Assembly (NCBI RefSeq): GCF_016415625.1
Contig: NZ_WBXP01000036.1
Coordinates: 1-37,856, forward strand
DNA length: 37,856 bases
Direction of reading: 5' to 3'
Source: Shimwellia pseudoproteus
GTDB taxonomy: Bacteria; Pseudomonadota; Gammaproteobacteria; Enterobacterales; Enterobacteriaceae
The notes under the pieces were generated by a model. The model saw nothing but the letters and a program-made list of their open reading frames with translations. It was not told the origin of the DNA and searched no databases. Each line of letters opens with the position of its first letter. The first letter of the stretch is position 1. The position numbers were made by a program, and so were the translations under genes. Below are positions 24,952-32,211 of this stretch, in pieces.

Positions 24952-24984
24952 TTTAGTTGCATATGCAACTAAACGGCGTATGGT
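24952..24984 (+). promoter_or_regulatory. 22-bp perfect palindrome and promoter of the marR-tautomerase operon
   Basis: TTTAGTTGCAT at 24952-24962 is followed directly by its exact complement ATGCAACTAAA (24963-24973), the form of a MarR-dimer operator. TTGCAT (24957-24962) and TATGGT (24979-24984) lie 16 nt apart and could be the -35 and -10, so a bound regulator would cover the promoter. Autoregulation of the gene starting at 25020 is expected. Confidence 0.75.
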
Positions 24985-25019
24985 AAGCGCCATCAACCAC
25001 CACGCCTCAGGAGCCCCTC

Positions 25020-25505
25020 ATGGCAGACAAGATGGCAGACAATAGTGTGCTTTATGATCCGGACAGCCCGTTGTGCAATGCCACGGCACTGCGGCGCGCG
25101 ACCCGGCGGATCTCACAGATTTATGATGAACGGCTTCAACCCTGCGGGCTGAAAACCACGCAGCGCTCGCTGTTGCGTTATATCGACCAGTTGCGCGGGC
25201 CAACCATGGGCCAGCTTGCCGGGCAGCTGCTGCTGGATAAAACCGCGCTGTCCCATAACCTGAAACCGATGATCCGCGACGGTTATGTTGAGGTGACCGC
25301 CGCCGAGACTGACCGGCGAACCAAACGCCTGACACTGACAGCAAAAGGGCAGCAGGCGCTGGCGGCCTCACACCGTTTGTGGGTTGAGATCCAGCGGGAT
25401 TTCGCCCGGGGCCTGACCGCCGAACAACACCAGACATTACTGGCTCTGCTGGACATTATCAGTTCTGATGATTTTGCCCGCCAGATGTCATCATCCGCTC
25501 AATAA
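25020..25505 (+). CDS. MarR-family transcriptional regulator
   Basis: This 161-residue winged-helix regulator has the N-terminal helix with Cys19 in PLCNATALRRATRRISQIYD, ERLQPCGLKTTQRSLLRYID, recognition region MGQLAGQLLLDKTALSHNLK and wing DGYVEVTAAETDRRTKRLTL. It belongs to the MarR subgroup with a conserved N-terminal Cys and a second Cys28-30 region, so a redox- or electrophile-sensing mechanism is possible but unproven. AGGAG lies 7 nt before ATG 25020. The next gene begins 13 nt after its stop, so the two are one operon. A 22-bp palindrome covers the promoter. Confidence 0.9.
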   Translation: MADKMADNSVLYDPDSPLCNATALRRATRRISQIYDERLQPCGLKTTQRSLLRYIDQLRGPTMGQLAGQLLLDKTALSHNLKPMIRDGYVEVTAAETDRRTKRLTLTAKGQQALAASHRLWVEIQRDFARGLTAEQHQTLLALLDIISSDDFARQMSSSAQ

Positions 25506-25518
25506 GGAGACCATCATT

Positions 25519-25980
25519 ATGCCAACCTATTACTGCCTCGCGCCTGCCGGCAAGCTTAGCGACAGCCAGAAACAGCAGATTGCCAATGCGATCACCGCGC
25601 GCCACAGTGAAGCCACCGGCGCCCCGAGCTGGTTTGTCCAGGTGATCATTGAAGAGGAAAGCCCGGCGCGGGTGCGTTATATCGGCGGCTCACCGGCCGG
25701 TGGCCATCTCTGGATCCACGGTGATATCCGCGCGGGCCGCACCCGGGAGCAATTACAGCCGCTGATGCTGAATATCATGGCCGATGTGGCCGACATCAGC
25801 GCCATTCTCCGGGAAGATATCTGGATCTATCTGAACAATATTGAGGCCGACCAGATGGTGGAATTCGGCCATGTATTGCCGCTGCCGGGGGAGGAGCAAC
25901 AGTGGTTTGGGCAGTTGCCGGCGCCATTGCAGGAGAAGCTGCGCCAGTTAGGGGTTGAACATCAACAATTTATGCTGTGA
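25519..25980 (+). CDS. Tautomerase-superfamily protein, cis-CaaD/Cg10062 type
   Basis: The 153-residue protein begins MPTYYCLAPAGKLSDSQKQQ, exposing Pro1 once Met is removed. Counting from Pro1, all six residues used by cis-3-chloroacrylic acid dehalogenase occur at the same positions: Pro1, His28, Arg70, Arg73, Tyr103 and Glu114. The tail MVEFGHVLPLPGEEQQWFGQ parallels cis-CaaD. Family chemistry is hydration/dehalogenation of cis-3-haloacrylates, or hydratase/decarboxylase activity on acetylenic acids as in Cg10062. The natural substrate is unknown. AAGGAG lies about 9 nt before the start. It is the second gene of a MarR operon, so its substrate or a related electrophile may be the inducer. 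Confidence 0.88.
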   Translation: MPTYYCLAPAGKLSDSQKQQIANAITARHSEATGAPSWFVQVIIEEESPARVRYIGGSPAGGHLWIHGDIRAGRTREQLQPLMLNIMADVADISAILREDIWIYLNNIEADQMVEFGHVLPLPGEEQQWFGQLPAPLQEKLRQLGVEHQQFML

Positions 25981-26082
25981 TAACTCATAGTGACGTTGTC
26001 ACGCGGCGATAATAACTGACTGACCATTATCACCGGGGATATTGCCCGCCGCGAACGGGTGGGCAATAGAAAGTAATTGAAA

Positions 26083-26097
26083 TGTTATAACATAACA
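26083..26097 (+). promoter_or_regulatory. Zur box upstream of the COG0523 GTPase gene
   Basis: TGTTATAACATAACA matches the enterobacterial Zur consensus TGTTATANTATAACA at all specified positions except one. It is preceded by GAAA, as in known sites. It sits 41 nt before the start codon, with TATAAG in between as a possible -10. Zn-loaded Zur would repress the gene. Confidence 0.85.
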
Positions 26098-26137
26098 ACT
26101 ACCGTGATGCTGATTATAAGATACAGGAGTGATCAGC

Positions 26138-27367
26138 ATGTCTCAGTTTCAGCACACATCCCCCGGTGATACCCGGCTACCGGTAACGGTACTGTCCGGG
26201 TTTCTTGGCGCCGGGAAAACCACACTACTCAACCATATTTTGCATAACCGCCAGGGCCGCCGGGTGGCGGTGATCGTTAACGATATGTCCGAGGTGAATA
26301 TCGACGCCGCGCTGGTGCGCGACGGCGGCGCGGCGCTGTCCCGTACCGATGAAAAACTGGTCGAAATGAGCAACGGGTGCATCTGCTGCACACTGCGGGA
26401 AGATTTACTGATTGAAGTCAGCCGCCTGGCCCGGGAGGGGCGCTTCGATCAACTGGTTATCGAGTCTACCGGTATTTCGGAGCCGCTCCCGGTGGCGGAA
26501 ACCTTCACCTTTGATGACGACGAGGGCGACAGCCTGTCGCGGGTGGCCCGGCTGGACACCATGGTTACGGTGATCGATGGCTACAATTTCCTGCTGGATT
26601 ATGGTTCTGCCGACAGTATTCGCAGCCGCGGGGAATCCCTCGGGGCGGAAGATACCCGCAGCGTGGTCGATCTGCTGATTGATCAGATAGAATTCTGCGA
26701 TGTGCTGGTGGTCAATAAAACCGACCTGATCACCAGTGAACAGTGCAACAGCCTGCAGGCAACCCTGCGGGCGCTCAACCCCCGGGCGCAGATCCTGATG
26801 GCCCGGCACGGCCAGGTCCCCCTTGATGATGTACTTAATACCGGCCGGTTTGATTTTGAACAGGCAGCCCAGGCTCCGGGCTGGCTGAAAGAGCTGCGCG
26901 GTGAGCATGTCCCGGAAACCGAAGAGTACGGTATCAGCAGCTTTGCCTACCGGGCGAGGCGGCCGTTCCACCCGGCGCGGCTCCATCACGTGCTCTACCA
27001 TCAAATGGACGGAGTGGTGCGTTCCAAGGGCTATTTCTGGCTGGCCAGCCGCCCGGATTTCGCCGGGATCTGGTCCCAGGCCGGGAAGATTGCCCACCAG
27101 AGCCTGGGCGGCCAGTGGTGGGCCAGTATCCCGACTGAGCGCTGGCCGACAGATAAGGAATCACTCGACTTTATTCAGGCGCACTGGCAACCCGGTATTG
27201 GTGATGCCCGCCAGGAGCTGGTATTTATTGGCCAGAATGTCGATCAATCACTATTGCAGCGCCGGCTGGATGCGGCCCTGTTAACCCCTGAAGAAATGGC
27301 CCAGGGGCGCAACGCGTGGCGCAAACTGGCGGATCCGTTTGAACGCTGGGATATCGCGGAGGGTTAG
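26138..27367 (+). CDS. zigA: COG0523 zinc metallochaperone GTPase (ZigA/YciC type)
   Basis: This 409-residue G3E-family GTPase shows Walker [12 protein letters not shown], the metal-binding CxCC motif in [14 protein letters not shown], Walker [16 protein letters not shown], the acidic DDDEGDS insert and NKTD guanine recognition, with the CobW C-terminal domain from about residue 270 ([20 protein letters not shown] through [11 protein letters not shown]). Relatives deliver zinc to proteins during zinc starvation. The start ATG 26138 has AGGAG 8 nt upstream; the frame extends to a GTG at 26129 that overlaps this site. A Zur box lies just upstream. No second zinc gene is adjacent. Confidence 0.9.
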   Translation: MSQFQHTSPGDTRLPVTVLSGFLGAGKTTLLNHILHNRQGRRVAVIVNDMSEVNIDAALVRDGGAALSRTDEKLVEMSNGCICCTLREDLLIEVSRLAREGRFDQLVIESTGISEPLPVAETFTFDDDEGDSLSRVARLDTMVTVIDGYNFLLDYGSADSIRSRGESLGAEDTRSVVDLLIDQIEFCDVLVVNKTDLITSEQCNSLQATLRALNPRAQILMARHGQVPLDDVLNTGRFDFEQAAQAPGWLKELRGEHVPETEEYGISSFAYRARRPFHPARLHHVLYHQMDGVVRSKGYFWLASRPDFAGIWSQAGKIAHQSLGGQWWASIPTERWPTDKESLDFIQAHWQPGIGDARQELVFIGQNVDQSLLQRRLDAALLTPEEMAQGRNAWRKLADPFERWDIAEG

Positions 27368-27493
27368 CCACATTATGAGTAAGTATAAAAAATGAAATAA
27401 TTACTCACTAAAAACACCCTCACTCAGCGGGGATGTTGAGCCAGCGGAGATGTCTGAAGTTTAGGATATAGCGTTGTGGATACAGGAGGTGTT

Positions 27494-27598
27494 ATGACGA
27501 GAAAGGGGATCCGCGCACTGCTTTTGGCCTCTGTGGCGGCGGGCGCTATCTGGATCGCGACCGGCTGGCTGGTCGTGGATGCAATACACGTTATCTGA
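27494..27598 (+). CDS. Small single-pass membrane protein, 34 residues
   Basis: The frame from ATG 27494 reads MTRKGIRALLLASVAAGAIW and continues IATGWLVVDAIHVI. A short basic N-terminus is followed by one hydrophobic helix, the usual form of enterobacterial small membrane proteins. The ribosome-binding site AGGAGGT is near-perfect and ends 3 nt before the ATG. A 12-bp perfect hairpin lies 18 nt past the stop. I do not recognise a named family. It lies 126 nt after the COG0523 gene and may share its transcript. Confidence 0.65.
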   Translation: MTRKGIRALLLASVAAGAIWIATGWLVVDAIHVI

Positions 27599-27615
27599 GT
27601 GTCGTTTGAAAATCA

Positions 27616-27643
27616 GAGGGTATGCTGCTGCCAGCATACCCTC
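27616..27643. terminator. 12-bp perfect hairpin between convergent genes
   Basis: GAGGGTATGCTG (27616-27627) and CAGCATACCCTC (27632-27643) are exact complements around CTGC. There is no T run. It separates the small membrane protein gene from the converging flavoprotein gene. Confidence 0.55.
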
Positions 27644-27679
27644 GTCATGCTTTACAGGGAGATAACCCGGGTGGGGCGA

Positions 27680-28822
27680 TTAAATATCCGGCGACTGCCA
27701 GTTTTTATCGTCTTTCACCGGCGGCAGGTAGGCAAGCCGCTGCATATTCTGCGCCCATAAGTTATCCGGAATACCGTAATGGTCTGCGTTGTCCGGATCG
27801 ATCGCCGTAACAATCTTATCTTCCTCTCCGGCCTTAATTAACCTGACCAGGTCAGGGTTCATCATCACGGTTTTGCCGAGGGCGATAAACTCCGCCCAGC
27901 CGGTCAGGCTGGCTTCGAGGATCTGATCGGCGGTAAACAGATTACCCACCCCGATCAGCGGCAGTTTACCGCCAATACGTTGATGCAGCAGCTGCATCCG
28001 GGTCAGGGAGGTATCTGCCCCGCGCCGGGCTTTCTTATAAAAATCCCACAGCGACACGTGCAGGTACTGGAGCGGTTTGTCTACCAGCGCATCAATCAGC
28101 GCAAAGGTATCGCTCATGGTCAGCCCGCGCTCACCGGGCTCTTCCGGTGAGAAGCGATAACCGACAATAAAATCGCTGCTGGCGTATTGCTGTTTCATCT
28201 TCACGACGGCATCAACAATGGCCAGCGGGAAACGCAGGCGTTTTTCCAGGCTGCCGCCCCATTCATCGGTCCGGCGGTTGCTCTGGCCGGAGAAAAATTG
28301 CTGGATCAGGTAGTTATTGGCACCGTGGATTTCCACCCCGTCAAACCCGGCCTGGATGGCAAGGTGAGCGGCATTGGCAAAGGCGGCGATAAGGTCAGTA
28401 ATTTCCTGGCCGGTGAGGGCACGGGCGCCGGATTTCTCGTCTGCGCTGGGGGCAACAATATCTTTGCCGTGCAGTAATTCACCGATGCTCAGATTGCCGC
28501 CGTGATGGATCTGCAAAATGGCTTTCGCCCCCTGGCGTTTGGCAATACTGGCGACTTCACGCAGGCTGGGCAGATCTTTTTCGCTGATGGCTTCTGGCTG
28601 GCCAATAAAGGCTTTCCCTTCCGGGGAGACCAGCGTCGCCGCCGCGATAAACATCCCGAAGCCATCAAAGCGATCGGTCAGGAAGCGGCGTTCTTCCTCG
28701 CTGATGCTGCCATCGTCATGGGAGGCGTAGTGGGTCATTGGGGCAACAACCAGACGGTTGTGCACTTCAACGCCGTTATTGAGGGTGTACGGGGCGAACA
28801 GCGGGGCGTATTTAGGATTCAT
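27680..28822 (-). CDS. NADH:flavin oxidoreductase, Old Yellow Enzyme family
   Basis: This 380-residue FMN-binding TIM barrel begins MNPKYAPLFAPYTLNNGVEV and shows NRLVVAPMTHYAS, AKAILQIHHGGNLS, the active-site pair in GVEIHGANNYLIQQFFSGQS, NRRTDEWGGSLEKRLRF and LIGVGNLFTADQILEA, with ALGKTVMMNPDLV at the phosphate site. The IHH pattern replaces the QLxHxGR of classical members, so it is closer to YqjM/BaiH-like relatives. Such enzymes reduce activated alkenes, nitro compounds or other electrophiles. It is divergent from a TetR gene, like NemA and NemR. The ribosome-binding site AAGGAAAA is about 11 nt upstream. Confidence 0.87.
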   Translation of the reverse strand: MNPKYAPLFAPYTLNNGVEVHNRLVVAPMTHYASHDDGSISEEERRFLTDRFDGFGMFIAAATLVSPEGKAFIGQPEAISEKDLPSLREVASIAKRQGAKAILQIHHGGNLSIGELLHGKDIVAPSADEKSGARALTGQEITDLIAAFANAAHLAIQAGFDGVEIHGANNYLIQQFFSGQSNRRTDEWGGSLEKRLRFPLAIVDAVVKMKQQYASSDFIVGYRFSPEEPGERGLTMSDTFALIDALVDKPLQYLHVSLWDFYKKARRGADTSLTRMQLLHQRIGGKLPLIGVGNLFTADQILEASLTGWAEFIALGKTVMMNPDLVRLIKAGEEDKIVTAIDPDNADHYGIPDNLWAQNMQRLAYLPPVKDDKNWQSPDI

Positions 28823-28899
28823 TGCTACATTTTCCTTTCACTGATATCGGCAGCGGAGATCAGCCCGGTGATATCCGGTGCTGGCAGCGCGCAATTTAT

Positions 28900-28996
28900 T
28901 TAGTGGTCACTAAGTATTTCGATATTTATAGTGATCGCTAAATAAAAAGTCAAGCCTCCGGTGCCTTGCAGGCAGAATTTTATGTAGCGATTGCTA
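28900..28996. promoter_or_regulatory. Three TetR-operator-like palindromes
   Basis: TTAGTGGTCACTAA (28900-28913), TAGTGATCGCTA (28929-28940) and TAGCGATTGCTA (28985-28996) share the pattern TAGYGRTYRCTA or near it. Their centres are 28 and 56 nt apart, so the second gap is twice the first. They lie in the divergent region between the Old Yellow Enzyme and TetR genes and are the likely sites of that TetR protein. Confidence 0.7.
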
Positions 28997-29082
28997 AATA
29001 ATGCTATTATTGCCGGGTTCGGGCCGGTAGCGGAGCTGTTGCCGGCCCGGCGACTATGTTCATCTGAGTGGGGTTACTGATT

Positions 29083-29724
29083 ATGGCTGACACATCCCTG
29101 AAAACCCCTTCCCGGCGCGGAAGGCCGCGTAATTTCGATCGCGACAACGCCCTGATCCGCGCGCTGGAGGTGTTCTGGCACAGCGGCTATGAGCTGGCGT
29201 CCGTGGGGGAGCTGTGCAAAGTGATGGCGATCAATCCGCCCAGCTTATATGCGGCATTTGGCAGCAAGGCCGGGTTATTCCTCGAAGCGGTCAACTTCTA
29301 TGAAACCACCTACTGGGATGCTCACTGGGCTCAGTTGCTGGCGGAAAATGACGTGCACCAGGCGATAGCCAACTTCTTCCACCAGGCGGCATTTACGCTC
29401 ACCTCACAACAGGCTCCCTGCGGATGTCTGGTGGTACTGGCGGCGATTAATGTCTCCCCGGAGTCAGCAGAGGTATACCAGGCGGCCAAAGCGCTGCGCG
29501 AGCGGGGGAAGGGGTATCTCAGCCAGTGCTTACAGGCCGGTGTTGATCGCGGGCAACTGCCCGGGGATACCGATGTCCGGGGGCTAGCCATGACCCTGAA
29601 CACCCTGCTTCAGGGGATGTCGGTACCGGCACAGGATGGCGTCTCCCGGGAAACGCTGGATCTGGTGGCCCGCCATGCGGTGGGTCTGTTGCCCCCAAGG
29701 CCCACCGGAGAGGATACCCACTGA
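29083..29724 (+). CDS. TetR/AcrR-family transcriptional regulator
   Basis: The 213-residue regulator has the N-terminal helix-turn-helix NALIRALEVFWHSGYELASV and GELCKVMAINPPSLYAAFGS followed by KAGLFLEAVNFYE. The ligand-binding domain contains PCGCLVVLAAINVSPESAEV. Four Cys residues (in GELC, PCGC and SQCL) could serve electrophile sensing as in NemR; this is inference. ATG 29083 is chosen over GTG 29068. Operator-like palindromes fill the region shared with the divergent flavoprotein gene, which supports local control. The following gene converges on it with only 7 nt between. Confidence 0.88.
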   Translation: MADTSLKTPSRRGRPRNFDRDNALIRALEVFWHSGYELASVGELCKVMAINPPSLYAAFGSKAGLFLEAVNFYETTYWDAHWAQLLAENDVHQAIANFFHQAAFTLTSQQAPCGCLVVLAAINVSPESAEVYQAAKALRERGKGYLSQCLQAGVDRGQLPGDTDVRGLAMTLNTLLQGMSVPAQDGVSRETLDLVARHAVGLLPPRPTGEDTH

Positions 29725-29731
29725 ACCGCCT

Positions 29732-30625
29732 TTACTGCTGGCCCCGTAGCTGGGCGGGGGAAACACCATAAATCCGCCGGAAGGCGGTGCTGAAGGCGCT
29801 TTTTGAACCAAACCCGAGCGCAAAGGCGATGGTTTTTACCGGCTGTTGGGTGGTGCGCAATGCTTTTGCCGCCAGTTGCACCCGCCAGTGGGCCAGGTAA
29901 TGGAGCGGGGTACTGCCGGCCAGCAACGCGAAGCGCCGGGCAAACCCGGCCCGGGACAGGGTGGCAATCTCTGCCAGCCCGGGTAAGGTCCAGGGGTGTG
30001 CCGGTGACTGGTGTATGGCACTGAGCACCCGCACCATCCGCGGATCATCCAGCGCACGCATCCACCCCGGCGTTACCGTCTGGCGCTGGCGTATTGCGCT
30101 GCGCAACCCCTCCACTATCATCAATTGCATCAGCGGGGCCGTGATTGCCTCAGCCCCCGGGCCTGGTGTCCGTATTTCGCGGCACAGGGCGTCCATTATC
30201 CCGGGCGAGGCTTCAGCCAGCTGCGACAGCATGACAACCCGGGGTAATTGATCAAGCAACAGACTGGCCGCCCCGGGATCGAGCGCCATATGGCCGGTGA
30301 GGATGACCAGATTGTCGCCGCCATAATCGGTACGGTAGTGGCTCTTCTGGCTGGGCGCGCTTTCTGCGCGGCCAGTGAGGGTACCGGTTAAGGTCGTCAG
30401 GGCAATGCGCTGCGGGCGGGTGACAATAATCGCGTCCCCGGTATTCAGGGTGTGCCACTGGCGGTTTTCCCGGGTACAGAAACGGGCACTGCCTTGCTGA
30501 ACCGCAAAAAGGGTTAAGCCATCGGCCACCGGAAAATGCAGCCCCCACTGGGCCGGGGCCATCAGCGCGCGGGCGCTATCAATGGTGGCATCCAGCAGGG
30601 TAAGAACGTCAGATAGCGGGTCCAT
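29732..30625 (-). CDS. AraC-family transcriptional regulator with cupin_6 domain
   Basis: The 297-residue regulator starts MDPLSDVLTLLDATIDSARA, typical of the AraC group with an N-terminal cupin_6 ligand domain (WHTLNTGDAIIVTRPQRIAL, DNLVILTGHMALDPG). Two helix-turn-helix motifs follow: TLPGLAEIATLSRAGFARRF and VKTIAFALGFGSKSAFSTAF with RIYGVSPAQLR. No clear ribosome-binding site is visible. A 13-bp inverted repeat starts 4 nt before the start codon, so autorepression is likely. It lies downstream of lysC on the same strand but the repeat argues for its own promoter. Target genes are not evident. Confidence 0.88.
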   Translation of the reverse strand: MDPLSDVLTLLDATIDSARALMAPAQWGLHFPVADGLTLFAVQQGSARFCTRENRQWHTLNTGDAIIVTRPQRIALTTLTGTLTGRAESAPSQKSHYRTDYGGDNLVILTGHMALDPGAASLLLDQLPRVVMLSQLAEASPGIMDALCREIRTPGPGAEAITAPLMQLMIVEGLRSAIRQRQTVTPGWMRALDDPRMVRVLSAIHQSPAHPWTLPGLAEIATLSRAGFARRFALLAGSTPLHYLAHWRVQLAAKALRTTQQPVKTIAFALGFGSKSAFSTAFRRIYGVSPAQLRGQQ

Positions 30626-30628
30626 GCA

Positions 30629-30668
30629 ATTTTCAATAAACTTTTATCGAGTAGTGTTTATTGAAAAT
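30629..30668 (-). promoter_or_regulatory. 13-bp perfect inverted repeat at the AraC gene start
   Basis: ATTTTCAATAAAC (30629-30641) and GTTTATTGAAAAT (30656-30668) are exact complements separated by 14 nt. The left arm ends 3 nt from the start codon (30625). The low GC content argues against a terminator and for an operator or a structure hiding the translation start. Confidence 0.6.
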
Positions 30669-30710
30669 CTACCAAAGGCAGGCTGCGGTAGCAACCTGCA
30701 TCATGGCGGT

Positions 30711-32066
30711 TTATTCAAACAGGTGGCGGTGCAGGGTTTTTATCACCCCGTCGGCAGCATCACCTGGCACCAGAAAACACAGATTATGGTCCGAGGCGCC
30801 GTAGCAGATCAGCCGAATATTGTCGTTCCCTAATGGCGAGAAGACCGCATCACACACACCACTCGAGCGGGACAGCCGGTTACCGATCAGGGTGATCAGC
30901 GCCAGCTCTTGTTCCACCTCAACGTTACAGCGGGTGTTAAGTTCTGCCAGTAGCGCCGGGCTCAGCAGATTGTCCTGCCCGGCAGTTGACCCCGTGGTAT
31001 CCAGGGTCAGCGCGAGGCTCACTTCAGAGGTGGTGACCAGATCCACCGTAATGTTATGGCGGGCCAGCAGCGCAAAAATATCGGCCAGAAACCCGCAGGC
31101 GTGGAGCATATCCAGGCTGTGCAGGCGCAACAGGGTCTGCTTACGCCGTACCGCCAGGGCCCGATAGCGCGGGGGATTGGTAGCCTGACGGCAGACCAGG
31201 GTCCCCCCGGCGGCGGGCTGCTTACTGGAGCCAACAAACACCGGAATATCTTTGCGTACCGCGGGCAGCAATGTCGCCGGGTGTAAGACCTTAGCCCCAA
31301 AGGTGGCCATCTCGCTGGCTTCATCAAAGGAGATGCTGTCGATGCGCCGGGCGGACGGGACAATGCGCGGATCGGTGGTGTAAATACCGGCCACATCGGT
31401 CCAGATATCAACCCGACAGGCCCCCAGCGCTTCGCCCAGCAGGGCTGCCGTATAATCGCTGCCCCCGCGGCCAAGGGTGGTGGTGCGGCCTGCGGCGTCG
31501 CGGCCAATAAACCCCTGGGTCACCACAATGGCCCGGGCCGTGGCGGGCTGCAACTGGGTTACTGCCCGCCGGGCAATGGCATCGACAACCGGCTGCGCCT
31601 GGCCAAAGTCATCGCTAGTGAGCATTACGTCCCGGACGTCAAACCACTGGCTGTGTGCGCCGCGCTCACGGAGTATGTCGACAAATAACAGACTGGACAT
31701 CAGCTCACCGTGGCTGACCAGCGCATCGGTCAGCGCCGGGCTGCGCTGCCCGGCGGCCTGGCCGGCTAACTGGCTGACACTCTCCAGCAGGTTGTCTATC
31801 TGTTGCCTGATGGCCTCTGGCTGTTTCAGCTGGTCAACAATGCGGTACTGAATGGCCCGCAGGGTCTCTATCTTGTCCACGCGATCACCGTGCCCCAGCC
31901 CTTCGGACAGGCTAACCAGTAAATTGGTCACCCCGGCGGAGGCAGACAGGACAACCAGGCGGGCTTGCGGGTCGGCAAGCACAATATCAGCACTGCGGCG
32001 CATGGCGGCAGCATCTGCCACGCTGGTACCGCCAAATTTGGCAACAACAATAGGGGAATCTGTCAT
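30711..32066 (-). CDS. lysC: Aspartokinase III (LysC type)
   Basis: This 451-residue kinase phosphorylates aspartate, the first step toward lysine, threonine, methionine and diaminobutyrate. It matches E. coli LysC in length: VAKFGGTSVADAAAMRRSAD, LVVLSASAGVTNLLVSLSEG, SHGELMSSLLFVDILRERGA, GRTTTLGRGGSDYTAALLGE, VDIWTDVAGIYTTDPRIV and ATFGAKVLHPATLLPAVRK. The ACT domains keep LHSLDMLHACGFLADIFALL and TTSEVSLALTLDTTGST, where E. coli lysine-resistance mutations map, so lysine inhibition is probably retained. Here it lies divergent from dat-ddc, not near pgi as in E. coli. It could be the main lysC or a second copy dedicated to diaminopropane; the window cannot tell. Confidence 0.92.
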   Translation of the reverse strand: MTDSPIVVAKFGGTSVADAAAMRRSADIVLADPQARLVVLSASAGVTNLLVSLSEGLGHGDRVDKIETLRAIQYRIVDQLKQPEAIRQQIDNLLESVSQLAGQAAGQRSPALTDALVSHGELMSSLLFVDILRERGAHSQWFDVRDVMLTSDDFGQAQPVVDAIARRAVTQLQPATARAIVVTQGFIGRDAAGRTTTLGRGGSDYTAALLGEALGACRVDIWTDVAGIYTTDPRIVPSARRIDSISFDEASEMATFGAKVLHPATLLPAVRKDIPVFVGSSKQPAAGGTLVCRQATNPPRYRALAVRRKQTLLRLHSLDMLHACGFLADIFALLARHNITVDLVTTSEVSLALTLDTTGSTAGQDNLLSPALLAELNTRCNVEVEQELALITLIGNRLSRSSGVCDAVFSPLGNDNIRLICYGASDHNLCFLVPGDAADGVIKTLHRHLFE

Positions 32067-32129
32067 AACGTTCTCATATCAGGGCGCCATCTGGGATGGC
32101 ATGAAAATTTTCATTCTCTGCATAAGGGG

Positions 32130-32211
32130 GAAGTGGCTCCGCCTTACGAAATGTCCGCCCGCGAACACTTCTGCCGGCACGCCAGAAGTAAAACTTCTGC
32201 TGGTGATAACC
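32130..32211 (-). promoter_or_regulatory. Structured lysC leader, possible remnant of the lysine riboswitch platform
   Basis: On the minus strand GGTTATCACCAG (32211-32200), then a 44-nt segment (32173-32130) from CAGAAGTGTTCGC to GGAGCCACTTC, resemble my memory of the E. coli lysC leader after its aptamer. CAGAAGT-TTT-ACTTCTG (32199-32183) is a perfect hairpin, and the second CAGAAG (32173-32168) could compete for the same partner. I could not find the conserved lysine aptamer upstream. Confidence 0.4.

Noticed and set aside
10411..26002. Identical 13-nt palindrome GTGACGTTGTCAC at 10411-10423 and 25990-26002
   Set aside because: Shared 13-mers are expected by chance in a window of this size, and the two sites have no common context beyond lying after stop codons.
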